64,000 nucleotides of DNA from Microbacter margulisiae (GTDB lineage: Bacteria; Bacteroidota; Bacteroidia; Bacteroidales; Paludibacteraceae), in contig NZ_JACHYB010000002.1 of the NCBI RefSeq assembly GCF_014192515.1, positions 124,001 to 188,000 of the forward strand, in the 5' to 3' direction. The position numbers and the translations under genes were made by a program. Numbering within the stretch: position 1 is the first letter of the stretch; each line of letters opens with the position of its first letter. This document shows positions 1-9,772 of this stretch, piece after piece. The notes beneath the pieces are model-generated. The model saw nothing but the letters and a program-made list of their open reading frames with translations. It was not told where the DNA came from and did no database searches.

Positions 1-1
1 T

Positions 2-307
2 GTAGTGTTGAAACCACTGGGTGGGGGAATGTTTGCCATGAAGTGCTATTCCGGTTTGCATAAAAGGCCTTGCATAAACCCTGCAGCCGACTCTGTGCAA
101 TACCTCTACATGACAGGCGACACTCCACCTGCTTCTGCCGGAGAGGCAACCCTCATTACCGGACTGAGCACCAAAGCCTGTTTCCGGCTGGCCCTGCCGG
201 GAGGTAGCCGGGGAAAAACACTCTACATCTATTTCCGTTGGTACAACACCAAACGTCCCAACCTGTCAGGCCCCTGGAGTAAATTAAAAGATGAGCTGAT
301 TCTATAA
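2..307 (+). CDS. C-terminal fragment of an unidentified protein
   Basis: The frame is open to the left edge of the window, so this is the last ~101 residues of a gene that starts outside. The GTG at position 5 need not be the real start. The end carries a tryptophan-rich stretch (FRWYNTKRPNLSGPWS) resembling the C-terminal 'W-N-T-x-GPWS' motif of small Bacteroidota hypothetical proteins that carry a fibronectin-like module. No catalytic motif is visible. A long AT-rich gap separates it from the T9SS protein downstream. Function unknown; only the coding nature is reasonably supported. Confidence 0.5.
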   Translation, partial: VVLKPLGGGMFAMKCYSGLHKRPCINPAADSVQYLYMTGDTPPASAGEATLITGLSTKACFRLALPGGSRGKTLYIYFRWYNTKRPNLSGPWSKLKDELIL

Positions 308-847
308 ACGGGGAATCAATACCTGCCTGAAATTTGATGAAATTTTCGCTGACACTGTTTCATTTAAACTACCATACAACCACATGCCAGGGCCTTCAAT
401 GATTTCACGGGGAAAACTCCCTCGCGTATCCTGAGGCCGTATTAAGGCTTTTTTTCTCTTTTCTTCCTCCGGATATCCCTGTTTGAAGCTTCTTCAAGGC
501 GCCTTGAAGCTTCTTCAGGGTTCGGCCTATTGAATACACTGAGTCTATCCAATTGGGAATCCCGATATCTGTGGTTATTGACAGATTATACATCCAACCG
601 AACAAATAATGATTTTTTTTAGCTGATTTTTAGGCCAGAAAAGCCATAAAACGTGCCTTTCCATGTGAAATATTTTCACCTATTAGTTAATGTATTGTGA
701 TTTAGTTGTTTGTATAAAGCTAATTTTACAGTTTTCCATGCAATATTTATTGTTATTTATGGTCATATCTACCATTTATCCTATTTTTATTGTCAAAAAT
801 AAATATGTTAATCATAATTTCGTCAACAAATAATTAACACACTGCCT
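308..847. other. Non-coding gap with a nested palindrome/direct repeat
   Basis: No convincing gene is seen here; the one open frame on the minus strand (405-605) has no recognisable content. At 483-496 and 504-517 the 14-mer TTGAAGCTTCTTCA is repeated directly with a 21-base period. The piece between, 492-509 (CTTCAAGGCGCCTTGAAG), is a perfect 18-base palindrome. The rest, from about 600, becomes very AT-rich towards the next gene, as expected for a promoter region, but no full TTTG / TAnnTTTG pair is clear. Confidence 0.5.
483..517. repeat. 14-bp direct repeat with an 18-bp palindrome
   Basis: Two exact copies of TTGAAGCTTCTTCA (483-496, 504-517) flank AAGGCGCC. Together they create the perfect palindrome at 492-509. 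No T-run follows, so it is not a typical terminator; an operator or recombination scar is possible. Role unknown. Confidence 0.6.
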
Positions 848-1921
848 ATGAAAAATAGTTACGCTTCCTTCTTTTTCCCCTTATTTATATGTATGCTGCT
901 GACGGTCGCCGGCGTTAAAGCCCAACAGACCCCTGTCACCGTACTTTACAAGCACCGAAACCTGCCCCAGGCAGGCGACTCCCTCATCAAGCAACAGGAA
1001 GCCTGGATCGACCCCGGGGCAGCGGGACAAAACATCACCTGGGACTTCCGCACCGCGAAAGCCGTGAACGACAGCTACAACGTACGCTACCGCGCCCTCT
1101 CCACCGATACCACCCGGATAGGCGCCATCGAACACCGCACCCTCTACCGCTATCAAGTGACGGGTGACTCCCTCTGGCAAACCGGCTATGAGAATGCCAC
1201 CACAGAGATGACCTATACCCGGCCCGAACTTGCCATGCGTTATCCCTTCCGCTATGGCGACACCATCAGTTTCCACTTCACCGGCACCGGAGAATACTGC
1301 CACCGCATCCCGCTGCACGTGGAAGGCACCACCACCGTGACAGCCGACGGGACAGGCACCCTCTACACCCCCCTGGGACTCCAATTCAAAAACGCCCTGC
1401 GCATAAAGAGCCTCCGCAACTACACACAGACAGGTGTGGACAGTGTGCAGATGCAACTGGTGACCTACTCCTGGTACGTATGGGGCAACCGCTACCCCAT
1501 CTTCGAAACCATAGAGACCACCAGTCAGAAGAGCGGGGCAGCCCAAACAGAACACCACGTAGCTTCCTTTTTCTTCCCACCCGAAGAACAGGCCCAAAGC
1601 GAACGGGACACCACCGACTGGGAACAACCCAATCCTGCTGCAACGCCCAATCCCATCGACGCGGTCTTCACCCGGTGCCGGCTCCTGCCCAACCCGGTAG
1701 AAACGGAACTGCGGATTGAGTACACCCTGACACGCGACGCCACCATCTCCTTCTCTATACACGACCAGATGGGTATCGCCCAGATCGTCACCCGGCCCAA
1801 ACAGGAGACCGCCGGGCAATACACGGAAGTGGTACAGATGGGAGGCCTGCACATGGGCATCTATCCCCTCTATGTCACCGTGGACAACATGGTGAAACAA
1901 CTGCAGGTGATGAAGAAGTAG
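848..1921 (+). CDS. Exported protein with T9SS type A sorting domain
   Basis: A 357-residue protein. Residues 1-25 form a signal peptide (MKNSY, then a hydrophobic run ending VKAQ). The last ~80 residues match the pattern of the type IX secretion C-terminal sorting domain: a 'LLPNPVETELRI' entry strand, a G-x-Y-T turn, then a final strand 'VKQLQVMKK'. The middle (~26-270) is not recognised. By family knowledge such proteins cross the inner membrane by Sec and the outer membrane by T9SS, and are then anchored or released. The gene is strikingly GC-rich compared with the AT-rich Rhs gene after it, so its long antisense open frames are shadows. Its place just before the Rhs pair suggests a linked surface role (inference). 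Confidence 0.8.
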   Translation: MKNSYASFFFPLFICMLLTVAGVKAQQTPVTVLYKHRNLPQAGDSLIKQQEAWIDPGAAGQNITWDFRTAKAVNDSYNVRYRALSTDTTRIGAIEHRTLYRYQVTGDSLWQTGYENATTEMTYTRPELAMRYPFRYGDTISFHFTGTGEYCHRIPLHVEGTTTVTADGTGTLYTPLGLQFKNALRIKSLRNYTQTGVDSVQMQLVTYSWYVWGNRYPIFETIETTSQKSGAAQTEHHVASFFFPPEEQAQSERDTTDWEQPNPAATPNPIDAVFTRCRLLPNPVETELRIEYTLTRDATISFSIHDQMGIAQIVTRPKQETAGQYTEVVQMGGLHMGIYPLYVTVDNMVKQLQVMKK

Positions 1922-1923
1922 TC

Positions 1924-1976
1924 TAGTAGGTGGTAGGTAGTAGATAGTAGGAATCTGAAAATCTGAAATTAAAAGA
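1924..1976 (+). repeat. Dispersed intergenic repeat, copy 1
   Basis: Immediately after the T9SS gene lies TAGTAGGTGGTAGG (1924-1937), then AATCTGAAAATCTGAAATT and AAAAGAAG. The same 14-mer and a similar 'AATCTGAAGTTAAGGAAG' tail recur at 61553-61608. A partial version without the 14-mer is at 54828-54879. All three are intergenic. Confidence 0.5.
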
Positions 1977-2130
1977 AGATGTATTCAGTTGACAATTGAC
2001 AATGGAAATCCACATACAGCGGTTAGCGGCAAATGGTAAATATAAATACAACAACATGACATTTGTTTCAAAGAACATATAATTGTTTACATAAAAGCAC
2101 CAATGAAGAAAAATAAATAACAGATTAACT

Positions 2131-5100
2131 ATGAATAAATTTAGATTTTTGGCTATGATATTATTGCAAATTATAGCTTGGCAAACCTTTGCACAGATGA
2201 TGACAACTCCAATCAACATACAAAGTCCCAATGCCGCAGGTTTGGGTAAATACGGAATCATTCCTGTTTCATATTATACAGGAACACCAAATATTACAAT
2301 TCCAATACATACGTTAAACACAGAGGGTATTTCCCTACCAATCTATCTTCAATATGATGCTTCAGGAGTTAGAGTGAATTCTCATGCAAGTTGGGTAGGA
2401 CAAAATTGGTCATTAAATGCAGGAGGAGTAATAACCCGCAGTGTACAATGGGATGTTGATGAATGCTCGATCTCAGGGTTCAAATGGGGGTATTTTAACT
2501 CGTATAATCAGTTATCAGCAGATGGAAGCAATTTGTCATCTTTATTGGGATATGACCTGGAACCCGATATTTTTTCATTCAATTTTATGGGTAAGACAGG
2601 TCGATTTTTTTTGGGAAATGATGGACAATGGAAGGTATTCAGTGATTCTAATCTGGATATTATTTTTGATATATCAGATTCTACTAATGGAGCAATACCA
2701 CCTTTTGGTTATATTCCTGAATGGTCTTCCTTTAATAGAATATTTTCACCAACAATTTACGGATTTCGTATCAGGGATGACGAAGGCAATATTTATGAAT
2801 TTGGCTACAATACCAATGCAATAGAATATTCATTGGATTTTTTTAAACAACTTCCTGCATTGACAGACCATATACATCCAGCCCAATGGATTGCCAATGC
2901 TTGGTATTTAACAAAAGTAACCAACAAGTATGGTAGGGTAATTTATACATTCAATTACCAACGCGATTATTTTATTGCAGATTTCTATTATTCATATACT
3001 ATGCAAAATGTTCAAAATGTTTATTCTTCATTTTTTAATATAAAAGTATCAAGTGGATCAACGTCATTCAATCCGACCGGTAGTATGGGAGGAAATTTGA
3101 TTTCTCCTGTGTATCTTACTTCAATTAATTCAATAGACGGAACAACAGTTACGTTCGGAAGAAGTAATTCATGGAATATTTACATGGCAAATAATTTTGC
3201 TGTTCAAGCCGGTGATTTGTGGAATGTTTACCAAAATGCAATTGGAAATAACGGCATGGGTACTTATCCTCTATTTTATTATACTCAGAAAAACACCACG
3301 GGTTATACATATAATCCGAATAATTTGGATTATATCAGCGACAATCCACTTGCAGGATTAATGTGGAAAAAATTAGACTATATTTCTATCAACAACATCG
3401 GATTATCAAAATACTATTCCTTTACTTACAACAATAATCCGCAGCAACATATGTTTCTAACTAAATTAAGCTTGTATAACACAACATCTTCTAATGGAGG
3501 AACTCCTTTACAAGGATCGTATGATTTTACTTACAATAACTATGCAGCTTTGCCATTTCAGATGTCTAAAGCTATAGATCATTGGGGATATTATAACGGA
3601 TCACCCTATACGGAACCAACCGACACAAGCGGGTTTGCAAATTATTTCCGGCAACGATCTCCCAATCCTTCATATATGCAATATGGTATTCTTACATCTA
3701 TTTCTTACCCAACCGGAGGCCGCACTACTTTCGAATACGAACCTAATACTTTCAGTGTAGTTGTTCCTCAATCAAGATGGTCTGAAACTAGTCAATATAA
3801 TGGGACTCGCACGATGGCTCCGGCGTCTGTCAATAATTATAACTCATGGGATAAATATGTTTATACCGGAGGTGGATTACGAGTGAAATCTATCACTGAC
3901 TTTGATGGAAGTAATGTTTCAACAAGAATATTTAAATACGTATCTGATTATGAAACAAATAAAAATTCCATACAAAGTAGCGGTATTTTAGCAAGATCAC
4001 CCCAATATTACTGGAGAAATCAAGTGATACCAACCTATAATGAAAGCGGCTCTCACACCACAAATATTTTTAATATTCAATCCATTGTTCCATTATCTAA
4101 TAATTTTGAGGCTCCAGTTACTTACACAAAAGTAATAGAAGAAGAACCAGGAAATGGATATACAGTCTATAATTTCAGCAATTATGACACGCAGGCTTGT
4201 GATGATCCAGCTAATCAACCATTTACTGTGTATAATAGTCCATATACGAAATGTGGTGATCGTGGATTTATGAGAGGAAAATTGCTTTCTCAAAAAAAAT
4301 ATGATCAAGCAGGGAATCTCGTTCAACAAATTACAAATACTTACCGTACAGATAATTTTGCTTCCCAATATGTTCTTGCCGCAAATTATATGATATATAA
4401 TATTCCCACCACAGGAATTTTATATCAGACGGGAGTCATTTATAAAATGTATTATCCAAAGTATGATATCCAGCAACAAACACAAACGGATTATTTAAAC
4501 GGAGTTGCAAATACGACTCAAATAAATTTTGGCATGAAGGATTATGTAATTCAGTGTTCCACAAATAGACAAGCCAATGTCCGGTTATTGGGGTCAAAAA
4601 CCACAACAACATCTGATAATAAAACTTTAACAGAAACGTACCAGTATCCTATGGACAATACGGCATTGCCTTATACCTCCAATTTAATTACAGCATTCCG
4701 AGTAGCCCAACCCAATCAGACAAGCGTATCCAAAAATCTTATTCAAACAAAATATACTCAAACTGTATATCAGCTCAATAATAATCAGGTTGTCCCTTAT
4801 CAAATAGTTTCAAGGTTTGGTAATGCTCCAAATCTTAATGTTGATATCACATTTGATCAATATGATCCGTATGGTAACTTACTTCAGTACACGGCAAAAG
4901 GATTGACATATTCCGTTATATGGGGCTATAACACAACCGTTCCAATAGGATTGGCCAAGAATATTCAATACAATAGCCTTCCATCTGGCACTATTCAAAC
5001 CCTACAACAGAGTACTACATCAGATGATACGAGAAACAGTTTATTTAATCAGCTAAGAAGTCAATTTCCTAACTCACAAATAAACAATTATACGTATAAC

Positions 5101-5967
5101 AATCAGGATGAAATTAATTCAATCACAAATCAAAAAGGTATATCAGAAAGCTTTCTCTATGACGCTTTAGGGCGTTTAATACAAGTAAAAAATCACGATT
5201 TGCAAATAACTGATAATTACGCTTATCATTATTACAGTCAATCAGCTCCCCAAAAATATTATAATAGCGAACAAAGCGCTGTATTTACCAAAAGTGGATG
5301 TTCTGCAGGATATACTCCAACCCAGGTTACTTACACAGTGCCTGCTGCAAAGTATACTTCTGTCATTTCCCAGGCTGATGCCGACCAGCAGGCGTTGAAT
5401 GATATAAACAGCAATGGACAGGCATATGCAAATGCCAATGGGTCATGTTCTCCCAATATGAATAATATTTATTTGACAAACAATTCAGGATACAATGGGT
5501 ATATTTTCCCCATGTATATTGATGGGGTACTTTATGATTTTCCTGCGAACGGAGTGTCAAATTCATTAGTAACATCCATTCCAACAGGCACCCATACATT
5601 TAAGTTCCCTTGTGGCCCGACAAGTTCTTTTGTGATGACACCAAATAGTACTCCTATTCCGGTATCTACATGTGGCACACAATTTTCATTGATGGTTACC
5701 TCAGGTATTACTTTTAGTTTTTACACTGTACAATCAATGTCGGCCAATCTGACAACTGCATCTACACCTCCGGCTAATTTCTGTACGCATGGTTGCAGTT
5801 ATACTAAAACAGTTTATCTGGCAAACTATACCTACTATTATGACAGCGAAAAAACACAACCGGTCAAGGAAACCCTTATTTTTCCTTACAGCAATAATCC
5901 CAACAACCTTATATATGTCCTTAATGGTAGTGGAGTCCCTACCGGGTTGACTTTTTCCTGCCCATGA
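2131..5967 (+). CDS. Exported Rhs-family partner protein with DUF5977 domain
   Basis: A 1278-residue protein with an N-terminal signal peptide (MNKFRFLAMILLQIIAWQTFAQ). The N-terminal part, 'PNAAGLGKYGIIPVSYYTGTPNITIPI', is typical of the first protein of Bacteroidota two-gene Rhs loci. YD-type repeats appear from ~930 on (for example FLYDALGRLIQVKN). A DUF5977 domain lies around residues 1047-1108 (CSAGY, VPAAKYTSVISQADADQQA, NGQAYANANG). There is no toxin-like tip: the C-terminus is beta-rich and ends with the domain series. It lies 81 bp before the DUF6443 Rhs gene in the same direction. The pair recalls the B/C shell proteins of Tc toxins, which form one cocoon (inference). It is markedly AT-rich compared with both neighbours. 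Confidence 0.8.
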   Translation: MNKFRFLAMILLQIIAWQTFAQMMTTPINIQSPNAAGLGKYGIIPVSYYTGTPNITIPIHTLNTEGISLPIYLQYDASGVRVNSHASWVGQNWSLNAGGVITRSVQWDVDECSISGFKWGYFNSYNQLSADGSNLSSLLGYDLEPDIFSFNFMGKTGRFFLGNDGQWKVFSDSNLDIIFDISDSTNGAIPPFGYIPEWSSFNRIFSPTIYGFRIRDDEGNIYEFGYNTNAIEYSLDFFKQLPALTDHIHPAQWIANAWYLTKVTNKYGRVIYTFNYQRDYFIADFYYSYTMQNVQNVYSSFFNIKVSSGSTSFNPTGSMGGNLISPVYLTSINSIDGTTVTFGRSNSWNIYMANNFAVQAGDLWNVYQNAIGNNGMGTYPLFYYTQKNTTGYTYNPNNLDYISDNPLAGLMWKKLDYISINNIGLSKYYSFTYNNNPQQHMFLTKLSLYNTTSSNGGTPLQGSYDFTYNNYAALPFQMSKAIDHWGYYNGSPYTEPTDTSGFANYFRQRSPNPSYMQYGILTSISYPTGGRTTFEYEPNTFSVVVPQSRWSETSQYNGTRTMAPASVNNYNSWDKYVYTGGGLRVKSITDFDGSNVSTRIFKYVSDYETNKNSIQSSGILARSPQYYWRNQVIPTYNESGSHTTNIFNIQSIVPLSNNFEAPVTYTKVIEEEPGNGYTVYNFSNYDTQACDDPANQPFTVYNSPYTKCGDRGFMRGKLLSQKKYDQAGNLVQQITNTYRTDNFASQYVLAANYMIYNIPTTGILYQTGVIYKMYYPKYDIQQQTQTDYLNGVANTTQINFGMKDYVIQCSTNRQANVRLLGSKTTTTSDNKTLTETYQYPMDNTALPYTSNLITAFRVAQPNQTSVSKNLIQTKYTQTVYQLNNNQVVPYQIVSRFGNAPNLNVDITFDQYDPYGNLLQYTAKGLTYSVIWGYNTTVPIGLAKNIQYNSLPSGTIQTLQQSTTSDDTRNSLFNQLRSQFPNSQINNYTYNNQDEINSITNQKGISESFLYDALGRLIQVKNHDLQITDNYAYHYYSQSAPQKYYNSEQSAVFTKSGCSAGYTPTQVTYTVPAAKYTSVISQADADQQALNDINSNGQAYANANGSCSPNMNNIYLTNNSGYNGYIFPMYIDGVLYDFPANGVSNSLVTSIPTGTHTFKFPCGPTSSFVMTPNSTPIPVSTCGTQFSLMVTSGITFSFYTVQSMSANLTTASTPPANFCTHGCSYTKTVYLANYTYYYDSEKTQPVKETLIFPYSNNPNNLIYVLNGSGVPTGLTFSCP

Positions 5968-6048
5968 TATATGAAATGGTATAAAACGGAAAAATACGAA
6001 TAACAGAGAATCACAGAAGCAAATAAAAATATTTAAATCAATAAAGAT

Positions 6049-9000
6049 ATGAGCCGTTTATTCATTCTAAATCTATCCACTGATATTTGCTTTTCAAAAA
6101 TAGCAGATTGTATATTCTCAAGAGCTTATCGATGGCGCCAATTTGTATTGTTAATACTGATGATGACAATAAATGAAATAGCATTTACTCAAACTTCTAC
6201 ACAAAATTATATTGTTACTACTGTTCCATATCAGGCCGTAAGCGCTACCAGTTCCTTGTCTGATGCAAACTCTAACACCACCATCCAGTATTTTGACGGG
6301 CTGGGGCGTCTTTCAGAGACCGTCCAGGAAGCCATTACTCCCTCGGGAGCTGATCTGATAGCCGCTGTGGTATATGACAATTTTGGACGCGAAGCGCAAA
6401 GATGGCTGCCGGGAGCCTTATCAGGGAATAACGGCGCCTACGTATCTGGTTACACATCGTTAGCCCAAACCACCAACGGTGGTGACGCCAACCCCTACAG
6501 CCGTACCGACTACGAAGCCTCGCCCCTAAACCGCGTGACCGGACAATACGGCCCGGGTACTGATTGGTACAATAATGGGAAAAAGGAGACAATTGCCTAT
6601 ACGACTAACAGCGGAGATGTGAAACTGTTTACAGCTAGCGGGGCACAATTAACATGTAGCGGTTTTTATACTGCAGGCACCCTCTACGGTCAAAAAAACA
6701 CTGACGAAGACGGACATACCCTGGAAATCTTCACCGACAAACAGGGACGGAAGATCCTGAGCCGTGCCAACGGCAATGCCGATACGTACTACGTGTATGA
6801 TGATCTGGACAATCTCCGTTACGTATTGCCACCGTTGGCTTCCGACCAATTTTCCGGTACCGGTTCGTGGAATAATGACAATATCATATTAAAACAATAT
6901 GCATATATTTACCGTTATGACTGGAAAAACCGAGTTGCCATGAAACGATTACCCGGTTGTGACTCCATCTGCCTGGTTTACGATAATGCTGACAGGTTGA
7001 TTCTTTCACAGGACGGTAATCAACGTTTAAAATCTCAATGGATAGTCAATAAATATGATGTGTTTGGACGTTTACTTTATAGCGGGCTTTTAAGTGACAG
7101 CAGAACCCGTGGTGCCATGGACAGCACCTACTCGGGAAGTATTATTACCGAAACCTACAGCGGCAGCGGCCCGGAATGCGGTTACACCTGCACGGGGCTT
7201 ACTCCCTCGCGGTTGCTCACCGTCAACTACTATGACAACTATGGCTACCTGAAGCTGCTGGATGCCCCCACCCAGGGACAGCTCAACCCCGTGAACCAAA
7301 GCGGCTACACCTATCCCGACACCCTGCATGTGAAGACGCTGCTTACCGGCACCCGGATATATCATCTGGATAATCCGGCAAAGTATGAAACAACGGCCAT
7401 CTACTACGACAAATACGGACGAACGGTACAGACCCGTGCCACCAACCATATGGGAGGCTATGACATCACCTGCAACCTGGTTGACTTCACAGGAAAGCCC
7501 ACCGCCACCTACACCACCCATAGCATAAACGGCACCACGGTAAGTGCGTCCGAACTTTTAAACTATACCTACGACAAAGCCCAACGCCTGCTCACCATTA
7601 CCAGCAACATCAACAACAGTGGCACCGTTCCCCTGGTCACCAACACCTATGACAAACTGGGAAGGTTACAGGCCAAAGTCATGGGCGGCACGGTCGATAC
7701 CACCAGCTATGCCTACAACGTCCGCAGTTGGCTGACAGCCATCAGCAGCAGCCATTTCACGGAGAACCTCTACTACGAGACCAACTCCGCCAACCTGCCT
7801 GACTTCTCGAATGCATACAACGGCAACATAGCCGGCATGCAGTGGAGCCTCCCCGCCGAGAACCTGAAGTACAACCGAGTCTACACCTTCGGCTACGACG
7901 GCCTCAACCGCCTGACCGACGGCACCTACTGCGGCTGGAGCGGCAGCATGGCAGCAGGAACCAGCGGGCAATACACCGAAACCTACAGTTATGATAAAAT
8001 GGGAAATATCACTAACTTTGTGCGGTACGGATTACAAACAAACACACCAGCCATGAGTTACGGGATGATAGACAACCTGACCCTGGCCCATAACGGGAAC
8101 CAGTTGACCAAAGTCACGGACAATGGCAGCGACGGGCTCTATTACGGTGATGAAGAGTACCAGGTCAACACGGCCAATAGCGGGAACTGCCGGGCCTATG
8201 ACGCCAATGGCAATACCCTGTACGATACGAACAGCGATATCTGGGGAATACGCTACAACCTGCTGAACCTGCCCGATACCATCCAGTTCTACCAGGGACA
8301 CCAGATCCTCTACCACTATTCAGCCGTAGGCACAAAACAGGAAGTAACAGACAAGACATCCCCCGGAGGAGTCACCATCCCCGTGACAAACCTGGACACC
8401 GTACTGACCAACCCTACGGTATTATCCACCATCACCACCGACTACCTGGGCAATGCCGTTTACCGAAATGATACCCTGCTGCGCATACTGCTGCCGACAG
8501 GCTATTGGCAGGGAAACACCTATTACTATTACCTGAAAGACCATTTGGGAAGCAACCGGGAAGTGTTGAGCCAGACAAGACAAGTGGTAGAATACAGTGA
8601 TTACTATCCCAGCGGGATGCGCTTTGGGGAGAGCGTGGTAAACGGAGGCAACGTGCAGCCTTACCGGCATACGGGGATGGAGATGCAGGGCATGCATGGC
8701 TTGAACTGGATAGATAACGAAGCTCGGATGAGATCGGTCAATGTGCCGGAATTTACGACCATCGATCCGTTGGCAGAAATGTATTATGGCATAAGTCCGT
8801 ATGGTTATTGTGCAGATAATCCAATTTATTATGTGGATCCGGATGGAATGACAGTAGTTTATGATAGTAAAAGTAATAGTTATACTATAAAAGGAGATGA
8901 TATCTATGCATATTGGGGCTATTTGCAAGATATTAATAACGGTACAGGCAGCATGGAGAATATGTTGAAAGCATGTAATGCTGCAGCTCAAGGAAATGGG

Positions 9001-9528
9001 AATGGAGAAAACGGGACTAATCTGCCTACAACCATGGATGAGATTTCAGTAATAGGATTCCCTCAAGGATCTCTAGGAACCATTACTCCTTCTCCTCCAA
9101 TTACAAATTTTGAATTTTGGCTGAATGAAAAAACAGATAATATTTGGGGTAAACTTGCAAGAGGACTACTTTCTATGGCATATACAGTTGTAAATTCTCC
9201 AGCTATAACTCTTACGGGAAGGACTTGGGGCGGAGCTTATGTCGATTCTCCAAACGATCGTATTTTACCTCTTGTAGATATGGCAACGTGGGGGTTAAGT
9301 GCAAGCATTACCAAGCTATTACCAATTGTTGAGGCTGCTGATGGATTACATGGTTTTAATACCTTTATGAAAGCAAATAAAGGTAATTTTACAGGTAAAG
9401 GATGGCAGATAGAAGCAAGTCAAATATTTAAAATAAACTCTATAAATAAAATGGCAGTGGATAATTTTAGTGATTCATATTTAATTATGAACGGAGCTAA
9501 TACGGCAAAAGAATCTTTTTCCAAATAA
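6049..9528 (+). CDS. Full-length DUF6443 Rhs protein with a variable C-terminal tip
   Basis: An 1159-residue protein. Residues ~28-48 are a hydrophobic export segment ending FTQ. The DUF6443 start follows (NYIVTTVPYQAV...IQYFDGLGRLSETVQ), then many YD repeats, and the Rhs-associated core (~800-930) ending 'PYGYCADNPIYYVDPDG'. Residues ~930-993 form a pretoxin shared word for word with the cassette at 14874. At 'DEISVIG' (~997) the sequence diverges into a tip of ~160 residues that I do not recognise ('GRTWGGAYVDSPNDR', 'GNFTGKGWQ'). It is the only Rhs gene in the window with a complete 5' part, so it is the probable expressed recipient for the tips stored downstream. Composition shifts from AT-rich (start) to GC-rich (core) to AT-rich (tip). 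Confidence 0.85.
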   Translation: MSRLFILNLSTDICFSKIADCIFSRAYRWRQFVLLILMMTINEIAFTQTSTQNYIVTTVPYQAVSATSSLSDANSNTTIQYFDGLGRLSETVQEAITPSGADLIAAVVYDNFGREAQRWLPGALSGNNGAYVSGYTSLAQTTNGGDANPYSRTDYEASPLNRVTGQYGPGTDWYNNGKKETIAYTTNSGDVKLFTASGAQLTCSGFYTAGTLYGQKNTDEDGHTLEIFTDKQGRKILSRANGNADTYYVYDDLDNLRYVLPPLASDQFSGTGSWNNDNIILKQYAYIYRYDWKNRVAMKRLPGCDSICLVYDNADRLILSQDGNQRLKSQWIVNKYDVFGRLLYSGLLSDSRTRGAMDSTYSGSIITETYSGSGPECGYTCTGLTPSRLLTVNYYDNYGYLKLLDAPTQGQLNPVNQSGYTYPDTLHVKTLLTGTRIYHLDNPAKYETTAIYYDKYGRTVQTRATNHMGGYDITCNLVDFTGKPTATYTTHSINGTTVSASELLNYTYDKAQRLLTITSNINNSGTVPLVTNTYDKLGRLQAKVMGGTVDTTSYAYNVRSWLTAISSSHFTENLYYETNSANLPDFSNAYNGNIAGMQWSLPAENLKYNRVYTFGYDGLNRLTDGTYCGWSGSMAAGTSGQYTETYSYDKMGNITNFVRYGLQTNTPAMSYGMIDNLTLAHNGNQLTKVTDNGSDGLYYGDEEYQVNTANSGNCRAYDANGNTLYDTNSDIWGIRYNLLNLPDTIQFYQGHQILYHYSAVGTKQEVTDKTSPGGVTIPVTNLDTVLTNPTVLSTITTDYLGNAVYRNDTLLRILLPTGYWQGNTYYYYLKDHLGSNREVLSQTRQVVEYSDYYPSGMRFGESVVNGGNVQPYRHTGMEMQGMHGLNWIDNEARMRSVNVPEFTTIDPLAEMYYGISPYGYCADNPIYYVDPDGMTVVYDSKSNSYTIKGDDIYAYWGYLQDINNGTGSMENMLKACNAAAQGNGNGENGTNLPTTMDEISVIGFPQGSLGTITPSPPITNFEFWLNEKTDNIWGKLARGLLSMAYTVVNSPAITLTGRTWGGAYVDSPNDRILPLVDMATWGLSASITKLLPIVEAADGLHGFNTFMKANKGNFTGKGWQIEASQIFKINSINKMAVDNFSDSYLIMNGANTAKESFSK

Positions 9529-9541
9529 TTCTTATAATAAT

Positions 9542-9751
9542 ATGCCTTATATATTTCTAAAAATGATTGGTGGTTTTATTCGCTGGTTATTAAAGGGTTG
9601 TAAAACAAAATTAGAATACGAAATTCATGGAAAACTCCCTGCAACATGGGGTACTTCTTATAACAATGAAAATTTTATTATTGGTCTAATTGTGAGTTTT
9701 GTCTCCATTGCAATAATAATAATACTTCTTCAATGCCATGTTATTTCATAA
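9542..9751 (+). CDS. Candidate immunity protein for the main Rhs tip
   Basis: A 69-residue protein starting 13 bases after the Rhs stop. It has a basic, amphipathic first half (MIGGFIRWLLKGCKTKLEYEI), a 'GTSYNNENFIIG' turn, and one strong transmembrane helix near the C-terminus (~45-64). Position directly behind a polymorphic toxin tip, AT-rich composition and small membrane-bound form are what is expected of a cognate immunity protein. There is no sequence-level proof of family. Function is inferred from context only. Confidence 0.55.
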   Translation: MPYIFLKMIGGFIRWLLKGCKTKLEYEIHGKLPATWGTSYNNENFIIGLIVSFVSIAIIIILLQCHVIS

Positions 9752-9772
9752 AGATAAATTCAGAACAGCTCT

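Noticed and set aside
881..1900. Long minus-strand frame opposite the T9SS protein (339 residues)
   Set aside because: It is a shadow caused by high GC at codon ends; the plus-strand frame has a signal peptide and a sorting domain, while the antisense product is a low-complexity Gly/Val-rich string.
8422..8991. Minus-strand frames opposite Rhs cores (also at 15639-16301 and 13057-13521)
   Set aside because: They recur only because the cores are duplicated; composition is rich in Ile/His/Val without domain signals, and the sense strand is clearly coding.
6049..9528. Type VI secretion Rhs effector
   Set aside because: No PAAR domain, VgrG, Hcp or EagR-like chaperone in the window, and both Rhs proteins start with Sec-type signals.
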